From Chrysogorgia sp. JL179-B06 (lineage: Eukaryota; Cnidaria; Anthozoa; Scleralcyonacea; Chrysogorgiidae): a stretch of DNA of 64,000 bases. Where the stretch lies: the NCBI GenBank assembly GCA_035772405.1, contig JAYKKM010000375.1, positions 2,508,501-2,572,500 of the forward strand, read 5' to 3'. How positions within the stretch are numbered: position 1 is the stretch's first letter; each line of letters opens with the position of its first letter. The notes below the pieces were generated by a model. The model did no database searches. It was given only the letters and a program-made list of their open reading frames with translations, and was not told the DNA's origin. Shown here piece by piece: positions 1 through 10,000 of this stretch. The translations under genes were made by a program, and so were the position numbers.

Positions 1-1
1 G

Positions 2-526
2 GAATCTGAGTACTTTAGCAAATTTGACTACATTGTGTTGATTTGTCCTACTTTTGAGTGGAACAAAGCGTATCAAGATTGGAAATATGTGCGCGACCCC
101 GACGTGTTAGCGATAGACTGCACACAGGACAATGTCGACGCTGTTCTCAAGTGTGTAACAAATGTTTTTAAAGGCACTAACACTCTGATCGTGTTGGATG
201 ACTGTGCGAGTTCTCAAGATGTCAAGAATAGGACTAGTCAGTTGGTCAACTTAGCTTTTAGTGCGCGACATTTTATGTTGAGCGTTATTGTCATCACACA
301 ACAACTGACGTCGATCGCAAAACCGTATAGAGAAAACATTAGTAAGCTCATTTGCTTCTACTGCCCGAGCAGGAGTGATATGAAGGTCGTTATTGACGAT
401 TATCTTGGAAACATTAGCAAAGAGGAAGCGTCGGCGATTGCGACTGCATTAAAAAATAATAAGTACGCTAGACTAGAAATCTCACTGCGCTACCCATACA
501 GTCACGAAGTTGTTATTCCGCAATAA
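2..526 (+). CDS. Polinton/adintovirus-like DNA-packaging ATPase, 5' end cut by window edge
   Basis: The reading frame is open from base 2 to the TAA at 524-526, so the N-terminus, including the Walker A loop, lies outside the window. About 62-67 residues from the edge is a Walker B strand, LIVLDD, and about 95-101 a following strand VIVITQQ that ends in the polar residues typical of FtsK/HerA-type (A32-like) packaging ATPases. The start YFSKFDYIVLICPTFEWN also matches the style of Polinton/Maverick ATPases, which pump viral-type DNA into capsids. The frame is intact to its stop. The next gene begins 3 bp downstream on the same strand, in the compact manner of virus-like elements. The family call is from memory of the family, not from a search. 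Confidence 0.7.
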   Translation, partial: ESEYFSKFDYIVLICPTFEWNKAYQDWKYVRDPDVLAIDCTQDNVDAVLKCVTNVFKGTNTLIVLDDCASSQDVKNRTSQLVNLAFSARHFMLSVIVITQQLTSIAKPYRENISKLICFYCPSRSDMKVVIDDYLGNISKEEASAIATALKNNKYARLEISLRYPYSHEVVIPQ

Positions 527-529
527 AAT

Positions 530-1042
530 ATGGGTATAAGTAATAGCGTGATGGTAAAACGCAAAAGTGAGGAAAATCCTACGATTGAGGAATTAGTTGA
601 GGAGACTGATGACACCTCAACTGTGGAAGACAATATTGACGTTAGGAGATCTGAACTTATTAGACTGTCTGGTGATGGTGTGGTGAGTCAGTCCGAAGCG
701 TACATTAAAAAAGCGTCCGCAAAAGTTATTGATAAGATATGGCACCAATACGAGTTGAAGAGAATGGAGATCGCAAACGCTTTCCTCACCGACTTGCTAA
801 TCAGCAAATTCGCCAGCTTACTGGATGGGTTGAACGCTATTGAGAACCCTGAGGAACTAAATGACGAGTTGCAAAAAGATCCGTTACTAAAGAAAGACGT
901 CGAAAGCATTGTCGCGATTGTGACACCATACGTGCCTTTCTTGGGCTTGCTGTCGGGAGGAATCACAACGTCGAAGTATGTGTACGATCACCATTTTAGA
1001 AAAGAGGCGACAAACGCTGAAAATAGTGAACAAACGGACTAA
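530..1042 (+). CDS. Unknown Polinton-associated protein, possible N-myristoylated membrane protein
   Basis: A 170-residue intact frame starts with ATG 3 bp after the ATPase stop. I do not recognise the family. The N-terminus MGISNS fits the myristoylation consensus (Gly2, Ser6). Residues 13-36 are strongly acidic, residues 55-120 look helical and charged, and residues 125-147 form one hydrophobic stretch (VESIVAIVTPYVPFLGLL) that could cross or enter a membrane. The end is charged. Gene order (packaging ATPase, this gene, then terminal repeats) suggests a structural or accessory protein of the element. Lipidation and membrane insertion are inferences; no catalytic motif is visible. Confidence 0.5.
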   Translation: MGISNSVMVKRKSEENPTIEELVEETDDTSTVEDNIDVRRSELIRLSGDGVVSQSEAYIKKASAKVIDKIWHQYELKRMEIANAFLTDLLISKFASLLDGLNAIENPEELNDELQKDPLLKKDVESIVAIVTPYVPFLGLLSGGITTSKYVYDHHFRKEATNAENSEQTD

Positions 1043-1119
1043 TCTATTATTAACAGGTGGCAATAACCTAATTTGCATAACAGGTGGCAATTTTATCACG
1101 CGTGAGACACTTTTACGAC

Positions 1120-1485
1120 ACATAAATTTGTAAAAATGTTTAAACGACTATTTTTTTAAATGTGATTTGACAAATTTGTGAAAATGTTGAAACGACACTT
1201 TCTATTTTTTAAATGTGATTTGACAAATTTGTGAAAATGTTGGAACGATTATTTTTAAAATGTGATTTGACAAATTTGTGAAAATGTTGAAACGACTATT
1301 TTTTAAATGCAATTCGACAAATTTGTGAAAATGTTGAAATTGACACTCTCTATTTTTTAATATGTGAGAGTGGGCTCGTACCACATTTTATTTTTTTAAC
1401 ACGCGAAAATGTTGAAATGACACTTTCTATTTTTTCCTAAATGTAATTTGTGAGAATTTTGAAACGACACTTTCTATTTTTTAAA
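1120..1485. repeat. Short tandem repeats, ~50-60 bp, subterminal to the Polinton
   Basis: Five or more diverged units share the core GATTTGACAAATTTGTGAAA followed by ATGTTGAAACGAC and a T-rich spacer. The same core reappears at 1690-1712 inside the hairpin next door, which links the array to the element end. Terminal inverted repeats of Polintons often hold such tandem units. No gene is visible here. Confidence 0.7.
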
Positions 1486-1607
1486 TGTGGCCGAAATGGT
1501 GTCAAATTTAGCATAAACTTGGTATTGTTTCGCTAGTCTCGCGTGTGTTTGACATCAATTTAGTAGAAAACGTGCGAAGGGTGTCTAGATTGACTAACGA
1601 TCGCTGT

Positions 1608-1774
1608 AGTAGTATAGTAAGTAGGGCTGCGAGCTTATTCGACTTCAAACGTGAATATAAACACCAAAACATCGTCAAATTTGTCGAATCGTGATTTGGC
1701 AAATTTGGTGATGTTTTGGTGTTTATATTCACGTTTGAAGTCGATTGGGCTCGCAGCCCTACTTACTATACTAC
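1608..1774. repeat. Near-perfect inverted repeat (hairpin), probable Polinton terminus
   Basis: The left arm starting GTAGTATAGTAAGTAGGGCT is mirrored by a right arm ending in its reverse complement near 1774. The arms are about 75 bp and the spacer short. The middle carries the same ATTTGGCAAATTTG motif as the neighbouring tandem array. It could be the folded end of the Polinton terminal repeat or a separate palindromic MITE. Confidence 0.65.
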
Positions 1775-2486
1775 TTAAATACTAAATATTTACATATTTT
1801 GAATTTCACGACGAACATGTCACCGCACCAAACAAAGTATGGAATTTTACTCCGCTTACCCAGCGTTCTATGAGAGATGAGATGGTAACGACGCTTCGGG
1901 ATGGTAACGACCGTTTACGAAAGGGAAAATTGCGTCGGCGACAGAAAAGTTTCACATGATGGTAAATAACTAATCAAGCGCTCCGTTGCCAAGCAGCCAC
2001 ATTGCCAAGTCTTCAGTCTTTCACTTTCCAATCACTTCACATATTCGAAAGTCACTTCGTATTAGGTTATATCCAAGAATAAGTGAAATGGATAGGTTAA
2101 TAGCGGACGAGCGGTTCGTGGATGTTGTTCGCTAGTACCCAGTTATCTACCAAAGATCGTCGGTTGAATTTCGCGACAAAACATGAAATTAAATTCTTGG
2201 CGCCGAGTGGCAGAAGCAATCTCCGATTTAACTGTGCCATTTACGTTCAACGTATTTATGATTTCATGAGAAAATAATTAACAGAAAGAAGTTCAAGACA
2301 GTGCGGTCGAATTCAGTCGGAGAAGAACAGCACTCTAACCCAGGTCTACGTTTTACCAACTGCCCGCATGCGCAGTTTCAACATAAATCGGCGATTACTA
2401 AACCGCGACGTCCTGAGTACTAGACGGAGAAATCGGTGTCTGAATTACAACAATTACAACTATATGTAATTCAGTCGGCGACTGAG
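1775..2486. other. Intergenic, no gene seen
   Basis: I see no coding frame of note, no RNA gene and no clear repeat in this stretch. If the lectin gene has an upstream exon inside the window it should lie between here and 3586, but I could not find one. Confidence 0.4.
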
Positions 2487-2515
2487 TGGGTGGGGTGGGG
2501 TGGGGTGGGGTGGGG
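2487..2515 (+). repeat. GGTGG microsatellite, G-quadruplex-prone
   Basis: Five consecutive copies of TGGGG form a pure G-rich + strand with five G4 runs separated by single T, a textbook intramolecular G-quadruplex pattern. Confidence 0.75.
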
Positions 2516-2519
2516 CAGT

Positions 2520-2690
2520 GGGTGCAGCTCAACCGTGTTGTTTAAATATTAATAAACCTAAAACAAAGGATGTGCACGGTGTAAGGTACGGTTCAACATC
2601 AAAACGTAGCTCATTATAGTCGCTTTGAAGTTTGCCGAGTTTCCAGACCATATCTAGTCTCGATTGACTATGACTATATGTAGGTCTTGG
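2520..2690 (+). repeat. Dispersed repeat R1, partial copy
   Basis: The block with TTTAAATATTAATAAACCTA, then a GTGCAC segment and TTTCCAGACCATATCT recurs at about 59562-59850 and 62325-62640, and in reverse at about 45838-45925. Fuller copies have inverted ends, so R1 is a non-autonomous DNA transposon-like family. Confidence 0.65.
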
Positions 2691-2910
2691 TTCATTACGT
2701 CATCGTTTGTTTGTGTCATAATTAGTGTCAGTCACGAACAACAGTCTTTCTCAAGACTACGACAACCTGGACGATCAACTTCACACATCTAATGATACTC
2801 CTAGGTTCAAACCATTTACTTTACATCAATAATTGTCTGTAGGTTTTCAGCCAATCACAATAGAGATTGTATGAGTATTGTATAAAGTATAGGTAATCGT
2901 ATGATAGCGA

Positions 2911-3058
2911 GTGCAATTAAGGATTTATACCACGAGTGATATTTGAAAATTGTGCAATTTTCATGGCTCTTTTTTACGGCCATGCAATTTTTACGGCTCG
3001 TGCAATTTGGCACAATTTTCAAATATCACGAGCAGTGTAAATCCTCAATTGCACGAGC
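2911..3058. repeat. Palindromic foldback repeat
   Basis: The left arm (GATATTTGAAAATTGTGCAA and flanks) is mirrored on the right around an A/T-rich centre, arms about 45 bp. The apparent small open frame across it is a product of the palindrome. Confidence 0.65.
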
Positions 3059-3227
3059 AAATTCATATGATTACTCATTTATTATATGCATGACAAAATT
3101 ACGACACGTACGCTTCATCTTCCTCCAAGTCTTTAAAAACGTCTTGTTTCATTAGTTAACAACAAACCTTTTCACTCTTGGTGTTCTTTGCACTCATTTC
3201 AAAATATTTACATGGAATTTTTAATTC

Positions 3228-3412
3228 ATAGTGTACCACAAGTCGTTGGAAAAGTGAAAACTTTCCATTGCAGAATAAGCCAGCATTTTGAATTTTATTG
3301 TGAAACTTGAATTCCCAGTGTCTTCTCTCTTTTCATTTATTGCACTCGAGTGCAATAAATGATTTTATTGCACAGAGTAATTTTGTCATGTATATAATAA
3401 ATAGTGGAACAA
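3228..3412 (+). repeat. Dispersed repeat R2
   Basis: This block, from GTACCACAAGTCGTT to GTCATGTATATAATAAA and including the palindrome TTTATTGCACTCGAGTGCAA, recurs at about 30233-30430 within the pentraxin intron. The second copy carries about 20 extra bases near its right end. Confidence 0.7.
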
Positions 3413-3586
3413 CGAGTCAAACGTCACTATAATTATTGTCTGCATCATGGAAAGAATCAAGCAATTAATGTGTTTAGAATATGTCAAATGGAAGTACTGT
3501 TTCGTATAGAACTAAGATAAGAAAAAATATATATATAAAAAAAAAGAAAAAAAAGAAAAAAAGAAATTTCATTATATTTTTTGCAG

Positions 3587-3777
3587 ATCAAATTCTTGTC
3601 AATTTGGCTAGAAATAGGCCAACAAATCAAAGTTCAACTAGATTATATTATGGGATTGGTGCAGGAGATTCCAGTCGTGCGGTTGATGGAAACCGAAATA
3701 ATATATTTAATATCGGATCTTGCACATGCACAGGCGCTAACGTATCACCTTGGTGGAGGGTGGACTTGGATAAACTG
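3587..3777 (+). CDS. F-type lectin (fucolectin) domain, first visible exon
   Basis: The exon follows a T-rich tract ending TTTTTTGCAG (acceptor 3585-3586) and stops at CTG|GTGAGT (donor 3778). It is read with phase 1 at its 5' end, so at least one upstream exon, probably with a signal or membrane segment, is missing from my model. It encodes the first half of the F5/8-type-C-like F-lectin fold: NLARNRPTNQSS, then AVDGNRN and SCTCTG, then PWWRVDLDKL. F-type lectins bind fucose through an H-X26-R-X-D-X4-R motif; here the His position in SC-T-H-T is Cys, exactly 26 residues before the Arg in exon 2. An ATG at 3481 lies in the intron and is not the start. It joins 14857-15111 in phase 0. Confidence 0.85.
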
Positions 3778-3844
3778 GTGAGTGCGGGATTCTAATTCAG
3801 ACGCGTCGGAACTGTAGACTTTTTGCACGACCTTACCATTCTCC

Positions 3845-4317
3845 CAACCTCGTTCCCAGGGCATTTTGCCTCCACGGTGGAAGGTCGGCGAAAATGGTCC
3901 TGGGATCGGCTGGTTACATGACACCCAGAATTTCTGGGTGTTTAGATATGATAATTTTTGTGGTCTTTGTTCCATTGCCTTTGTCTACTTTGTTGACCTG
4001 AATAATTGAGAAATATTCAGAGCTCTTCAGAGTTGTTCATGTCAGCATTCGTCGGCATAAAAGCAGCTAACAAGCTTGTTAATCCACCATACATCCATGG
4101 TTATCTCTTATCAAGATATTAAGAAGCATATATCCAATTTAGCGAAAGCTATCACTTCTAATTTGCTGTAAAATTTGAAGACAGCATTCAGATTTAGACA
4201 TTTGTCTTGACATTGTTTTATGACAAGCCAATCGCATTATAGAATGTACCAGCCGATCCCAGGGCCATTTTCGTCGACCTTCCGCCGTGGAGGCAAAATG
4301 CCCTGGGAACGAGGTTG
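3845..4317. mobile_element. MULE-like MITE with 10-bp target duplication
   Basis: Terminal inverted repeats of about 70 bp begin CAACCTCGTTCCCAGGGC and end with the reverse complement. The element is flanked by perfect 10-bp direct repeats ACCATTCTCC at 3835-3844 and 4318-4327. A 9-10 bp duplication is typical of Mutator-like transposons. The 473-bp body has no coding capacity; short frames in the arms are palindrome shadows. Confidence 0.8.
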
Positions 4318-4524
4318 ACCATTCTCCGCCTTTATTTATCAAATTTATAATTTATTTTTAAATGTTTTTTTACTTTGCGCGTTTCCACAAGCGCCATCGG
4401 TTCGAAACCAATTGGCATTTTTGTTATAATCTAACGCGAGTCCAATATATCATTCCAATTAAGACGAAGAACTTGCCGCTGTGTTTTAAATGCCGCTGAA
4501 CACATAATATTATGGGGATTACAT

Positions 4525-4845
4525 TTTTTAGTTTAGAAGACTGGATCGAGTACTGAAGCCGGAAGTCCGCCATTACTAAGGATCCTATGAGGTTCTTTGG
4601 ATTGTGTGCTCATAAAATAAATTTACTATAAAGAGGACCAGAAGACATTTTTCAAATTACTGGGTAAAATGATTCATGGCCTACCTACAGATTTACTGCG
4701 ACTTTGGTTCCCTTAGTAATGGCCGCCGTTGGCATAATGTAAATTGTACATTATGCAAATATATGCAAGCTTCAAAATCAGCTCATCAGTTCTCATCAGA
4801 TAGAATAGAAAGCTCAATCCAGTCCTATTTTTGAGATCAGTGGTT
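4525..4845 (+). mobile_element. Small TIR element R3, copy 1
   Basis: The ends contain GACTGGATCGAG and CTCAATCCAGTC, an inverted repeat. The same body (AAGCCGGAAGTCCGCCATTA, TATAAAGAGGACCAGAA, AAGCTTCAAAATCAGCTCAT) recurs at 12693-13214, where longer ends are preserved. Non-coding. Confidence 0.65.
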
Positions 4846-4884
4846 TGGCCTGGGTTATTGAATCTGATGGTTATACTGCTTCTC

Positions 4885-4975
4885 TCAAAATTCAGGAAAT
4901 AGCGTTTCAGAGCCTTAGAAAATCAAAACATTTTCGGGAAGCATGACCCCCGGACCTTCGTCGCTCGCTCCTGGC
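4885..4975 (+). mobile_element. hAT-derived fragment
   Basis: About 80 bp (AGGAAATAGCGTTTCAGA to CCCGGACC) match the right-hand interior of the hAT element at 12098-12170. The fragment has no ends or target duplication of its own. Confidence 0.55.
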
Positions 4976-5145
4976 CTACCCACTTATATTAAATGCTTCC
5001 TACGCGCCTGTTCTTATAATATAATATTTTGAAAATCTGTTTTCTTATTACCTAAAAGCCGTGTTTGTATTCAGTACGCCCCTTTCGCAAATACCTTTGC
5101 GGGAACTCTGACACATACGGTGGCCCACAAGTGTCACGGCAAAAA

Positions 5146-5405
5146 CAAATGTTCACGGCAAAATACAATAAACTCACGGCAAAATACAATAAACTCACGG
5201 CAAAATACAATAAACTCACGGCAAAATACAATAAACTCACGGCAAAATACAATAAACTCACGGCAAAACAAAATTAACTTCACGGCAAAATACAATAAAC
5301 TCACGGCAGAACAAAATTAACTTCACGGCAAAACAAAATTAACTTCACGGCAAAATACAATAAACTCACTGCAGAACAAAATTAACTCACGGCGCAAAAC
5401 AAAGT
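5146..5405 (+). repeat. 21-bp tandem repeat, left arm of foldback element
   Basis: About a dozen units of CTCACGGCAAAATACAATAAA, grading into variants with CTTCACGGCAAAACAAAATTAA. Because the unit length is a multiple of three and lacks stops in two frames, it yields spurious short open frames. Confidence 0.9.
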
Positions 5406-5495
5406 TAATTTCAGAAAAGTCATTTTCGTGGTCAGCCGTCGACAGCATGATAAGTGGTGGGTATAATAACTATGTAACCATGTATATTGTTAAGC
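5406..5495 (+). repeat. Unique block of the foldback arm
   Basis: A non-repetitive segment containing GTCAGCCGTCGACAGCATGA. Its reverse complement occurs at about 7441-7560 and again at about 9501-9620, with an extra ~30 bp in those copies. Confidence 0.8.
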
Positions 5496-7440
5496 CTCTT
5501 TACTCTCCTTAGCCCTCCTTAGCCCTCCTTAGCCATCCTTAGCCCTCCTAAGGCATACTTAGGTATACTTAGGCATACTTAGCCCTCCTTAGGCATACTT
5601 AGCCCTCCTTAGGCATACTTAGCCCTCCTTAGGCATACTTAGCCATCCTTAGGCATACTTAGCCATCCTTAGGCATACTTAGCCCTCCTTAGGCATACTT
5701 AGCCCTCCTTAGCCCTCCTTAGCCCTCCTTAGGCATACTTAGCCCTCCTTAGGCATACTTAGCCCTCCTTAGGCATACTTAGCCCTCCTTAGGCATACTT
5801 AGCCCTCCTTAGGCATACTTAGCCCTCCTTAGGCATACTTAGGTATACTTAGGCATACTTAGGTATACTTAGGCATACTTAGCCCTCCTTAGGCATACTT
5901 AGCCCTCCTTAGGCATACTTAGGTATACTTAGGCATACTTAGGTATACTTAGGCATACTTAGCCCTCCTTAGGCATACTTAGCCCTCCTTAGGCATACTT
6001 AGCCCTCCTTAGGCATACTTAGCCCTCCTTAGCCCTCCTTAGGCATACTTAGGTATACTTAGGCATACTTAGGTATACTTAGGCATACTTAGCCCTCCTT
6101 AGGCATACTTAGCCCTCCTTAGGCATACTTAGCCCTCCTTAGCCCTCCTTAGGCATACTTAGCCCTCCTTAGCCCTCCTTAGGCATACTTAGCCCTCCTT
6201 AGCCCTCCTTAGGCATACTTAGGTATACTTAGGCATACTTAGGTATACTTAGGCATACTTAGCCCTCCTTAGACATACTTAGCCCTCCTTAGGCATACTT
6301 AGCCCTCCTTAGGCATACTTAGCCCTCCTTAGCCCTCCTTAGGTATACTTAGGCATACTTAGCCCTCCTTAGCCCTCCTTAGGCATACTTAGGTATACTT
6401 AGGCATACTTAGGTATACTTAGGCATACTTAGCCCTCCTTAGACATACTTAGCCCTCCTTAGGCATACTTAGCCCTCCTTAGGCATACTTAGCCCTCCTT
6501 AGCCCTCCTTAGGTATACTTAGGCATACTTAGCCCTCCTTAGGCATACTTACTGTAGCTCCTTAATTAGCCATCCTTAGCCCTCCTTAGGCATACTTAGC
6601 CCTCCTTAGGCATACTTAGCTATCCTTAGCCCTCTTTATGCATACTTAGCCCTCCTTAGGCATACTTAGCCATCCTTAGCCCTCCTTAGCCATCCTTAAG
6701 GCTAAGGAGGGCTAAGTATGCCTAAAGAGGGCTAAGGATGGCTAAGTATGGCTAAGGAGGGCTGAGGATGGCTAAGTATGGCTAAGGAGGGCTAAGGATG
6801 GCTAAGTATGGCTAAGGAGGGCTAAGGATGGCTAAGGAGGGCTAAGTATGGCTAAGGAGGGCTAAGTATGCCTAAGGAGGGCTAAGTATGCCCAAGGAGG
6901 GCTAAGGATGGCTAAGGAGGGCTAAGTATGCCTAAGGAGGGCTAAGTATGCCTAAGGAGGGCTAAGTATGCCTAACGAGGGCTAAGTATGCCAAGGAGGG
7001 CTAAGGAGGGCTAAGTATGCCTAAGGAGCGCTAAGTATGCCTAGGCATCCTTAAGGAGGGCTAAGTATGCCTAAGGAGGGCTAGGCATACTTAGCCCTCC
7101 TTAGGTATACTTAGCCCTCCTTAGGCATACTTAGTCCTCCTTAGCCATCCTTAGCCCTCCTTAGCCATCCTTAGCCCTCCTTAGCCCTCCTTAGCCATCC
7201 TTAGCCCTCCTTAGCCCTCCTTAGCCCTCCTTAGGCATACTTAGCCCTCCTTAGCCATACTTAGCCATCCTCAGCCCTCCTTAGCCATACTTAGCCCTCC
7301 TTAGGCATCCTTAAGGAGGGCTAAGTATGCCTAAGGAGGGCTAAGGAAGGCTAAGGAGGGCTAAGTATGCCTAAGGAGGGCTAAGTATGCCTAAGGATGG
7401 CTAAGGAGGGCTAAGTATGCCTAAGGAGGGCTAAGGAGAG
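5496..7440. repeat. 10-bp satellite, copy 1 of the internal duplication
   Basis: Nearly uninterrupted 10-mers CTTAGCCCTC, CTTAGGCATA, CTTAGGTATA and CTTAGCCATC alternate as 20-bp dimers. Orientation flips near 6700, 7040-7090, and 7310, so the block folds back on itself. A short break with ACTGTAGCTCCTTAATTAGC lies near 6551. Confidence 0.95.
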
Positions 7441-7632
7441 TAAATATACATGGTTACATAGTTATTATTATATGATACACTATAATGGGGGTCAGATAAA
7501 GTACCTACCACTTATCATGCTGTCGACGGCTGACCACGAAAATGACTTTTCTGAAATTAAGTGAGTTAATTTTGTTCTGCCGTGAGTTTATTGTATTTTG
7601 CCGTGAAGTTAATTTTGTTTTGCCGTGAAGTT
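7441..7632 (-). repeat. Inverted unique block plus short 21-bp array between satellite copies
   Basis: Reverse complement of the left-arm block followed by a few 21-bp units in reverse orientation. It is followed directly by a restart of the satellite with the same CTCTTTACTCTCCTTAGCCC lead-in seen near 5497. Confidence 0.85.
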
Positions 7633-9500
7633 AAGCCTCTTTACTCTCCTTAGCCCTCCTTAGCCCTCCTTAGCCATCCTTAGCCCTCCTAAGGCATACT
7701 TAGGTATACTTAGGCATACTTAGCCCTCCTTAGGCATACTTAGCCCTCCTTAGGCATACTTAGCCCTCCTTAGGCATACTTAGCCATCCTTAGGCATACT
7801 TAGCCATCCTTAGGCATACTTAGCCCTCCTTAGGCATACTTAGCCCTCCTTAGCCCTCCTTAGCCCTCCTTAGGCATACTTAGCCCTCCTTAGGCATACT
7901 TAGCCCTCCTTAGGCATACTTAGCCCTCCTTAGGCATACTTAGCCCTCCTTAGGCATACTTAGCCCTCCTTAGGCATACTTAGGTATACTTAGGCATACT
8001 TAGGTATACTTAGGCATACTTAGCCCTCCTTAGGCATACTTAGCCCTCCTTAGGCATACTTAGGTATACTTAGGCATACTTAGGTATACTTAGGCATACT
8101 TAGCCCTCCTTAGGCATACTTAGCCCTCCTTAGGCATACTTAGCCCTCCTTAGGCATACTTAGCCCTCCTTAGCCCTCCTTAGGCATACTTAGGTATACT
8201 TAGGCATACTTAGGTATACTTAGGCATACTTAGCCCTCCTTAGGCATACTTAGCCCTCCTTAGGCATACTTAGCCCTCCTTAGCCCTCCTTAGGCATACT
8301 TAGCCCTCCTTAGCCCTCCTTAGGCATACTTAGCCCTCCTTAGCCCTCCTTAGGCATACTTAGGTATACTTAGGCATACTTAGGTATACTTAGGCATACT
8401 TAGCCCTCCTTAGACATACTTAGCCCTCCTTAGGCATACTTAGCCCTCCTTAGGCATACTTAGCCCTCCTTAGCCCTCCTTAGGTATACTTAGGCATACT
8501 TAGCCCTCCTTAGCCCTCCTTAGGCATACTTAGGTATACTTAGGCATACTTAGGTATACTTAGGCATACTTAGCCCTCCTTAGACATACTTAGCCCTCCT
8601 TAGGCATACTTAGCCCTCCTTAGGCATACTTAGCCCTCCTTAGCCCTCCTTAGGTATACTTAGGCATACTTAGCCCTCCTTAGGCATACTTACTGTAGCT
8701 CCTTAATTAGCCATCCTTAGCCCTCCTTAGGCATACTTAGCCCTCCTTAGGCATACTTAGCTATCCTTAGCCCTCTTTATGCATACTTAGCCCTCCTTAG
8801 GCATACTTAGCCATCCTTAGCCCTCCTTAGCCATCCTTAAGGCTAAGGAGGGCTAAGTATGCCTAAAGAGGGCTAAGGATGGCTAAGTATGGCTAAGGAG
8901 GGCTGAGGATGGCTAAGTATGGCTAAGGAGGGCTAAGGATGGCTAAGTATGGCTAAGGAGGGCTAAGGATGGCTAAGGAGGGCTAAGTATGGCTAAGGAG
9001 GGCTAAGTATGCCTAAGGAGGGCTAAGTATGCCTAACGAGGGCTAAGTATGCCAAGGAGGGCTAAGGAGGGCTAAGTATGCCTAAGGAGCGCTAAGTATG
9101 CCTAGGCATCCTTAAGGAGGGCTAAGTATGCCTAAGGAGGGCTAGGCATACTTAGCCCTCCTTAGGTATACTTAGCCCTCCTTAGGCATACTTAGTCCTC
9201 CTTAGCCATCCTTAGCCCTCCTTAGCCATCCTTAGCCCTCCTTAGCCCTCCTTAGCCATCCTTAGCCCTCCTTAGCCCTCCTTAGCCCTCCTTAGGCATA
9301 TTTAGCCCTCCTTAGCCATACTTAGCCATCCTCAGCCCTCCTTAGCCATACTTAGCCCTCCTTAGGCATCCTTAAGGAGGGCTAAGTATGCCTAAGGAGG
9401 GCTAAGGAAGGCTAAGGAGGGCTAAGTATGCCTAAGGAGGGCTAAGTATGCCTAAGGATGGCTAAGGAGGGCTAAGTATGCCTAAGGAGGGCTAAGGAGA
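7633..9500. repeat. 10-bp satellite, copy 2 of the internal duplication
   Basis: Repeats the order of 10-mer variants of 5496-7440 almost base for base, including the ACTGTAGCTCCTTAATTAGC break near 8691 and the same orientation flips, but is about 80 bp shorter in the reverse-oriented part. Confidence 0.9.
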
Positions 9501-9851
9501 GTAAATATACATGGTTACATAGTTATTATTATATGATACACTATAATGGGGGTCAGATAAAGTACCTACCACTTATCATGCTGTCGACGGCTGACCACGA
9601 AAATGACTTTTCTGAAATTAAGTGAGTTAATTTTGTTCTGCCGTGAGTTTATTGTATTTTGCCGTGAAGTTAATTTTGTTTTGCCGTGAAGTTAATTTTG
9701 TTTTGCCGTGAGTTTGTTGTATTTTGCCGTGAGTTTATTGTATTTTGCCGTGAGTTTATTGTATTTTGCCGTGAGTTTATTGTATTTTGCCGTGAGTTTA
9801 TTATTTTGCCGTGAACATTTGTTTTTGCCGTGACACTTGTGGGCCACCGTA
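9501..9851 (-). repeat. Right arm of foldback element (unique block, 21-bp array, tip)
   Basis: Mirror of 5116-5495: inverted unique block 9501-9620, inverted 21-bp units 9621-9818, then the terminal sequence ending GGGCCACCGTA. Confidence 0.9.
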
Positions 9852-10000
9852 GACACACCTATATGTTTTTAAAAACTAAAAAGGCAATCGACCAACTAAA
9901 ACTCTATAGAATTTATGCTGGCTACAATTAGGCGGGGACACTTTATACCTTCAGAAAACTAACGTCTATAATGTTCTTTGTATTTTGCCGACGGCCTTAA

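Larger units (their letters stand above)
5116..9851. mobile_element. 4.7-kb foldback transposable element with 6-bp target duplication
   Basis: The outermost bases TACGGTGGCCCACAAGTGTC at the left are mirrored exactly at the right end, and the element is flanked by perfect direct repeats GACACA at 5110-5115 and 9852-9857. From the outside inward each end has the unique tip, a 21-bp tandem array, a unique ~90-120 bp block, then long 10-bp-repeat satellite in alternating orientation. No protein-coding frame is visible, so it must be mobilised in trans. The architecture resembles Drosophila FB/Galileo-type foldback elements, whose long inverted ends are also made of short tandem repeats; superfamily is not assignable from the termini I can see. 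Confidence 0.8.

Noticed and set aside
3481..3586. ATG at 3481 as start of the lectin
   Set aside because: The stretch to 3586 is a poly-A/poly-T intron end with a clear acceptor at 3585-3586; domain homology starts only after it.
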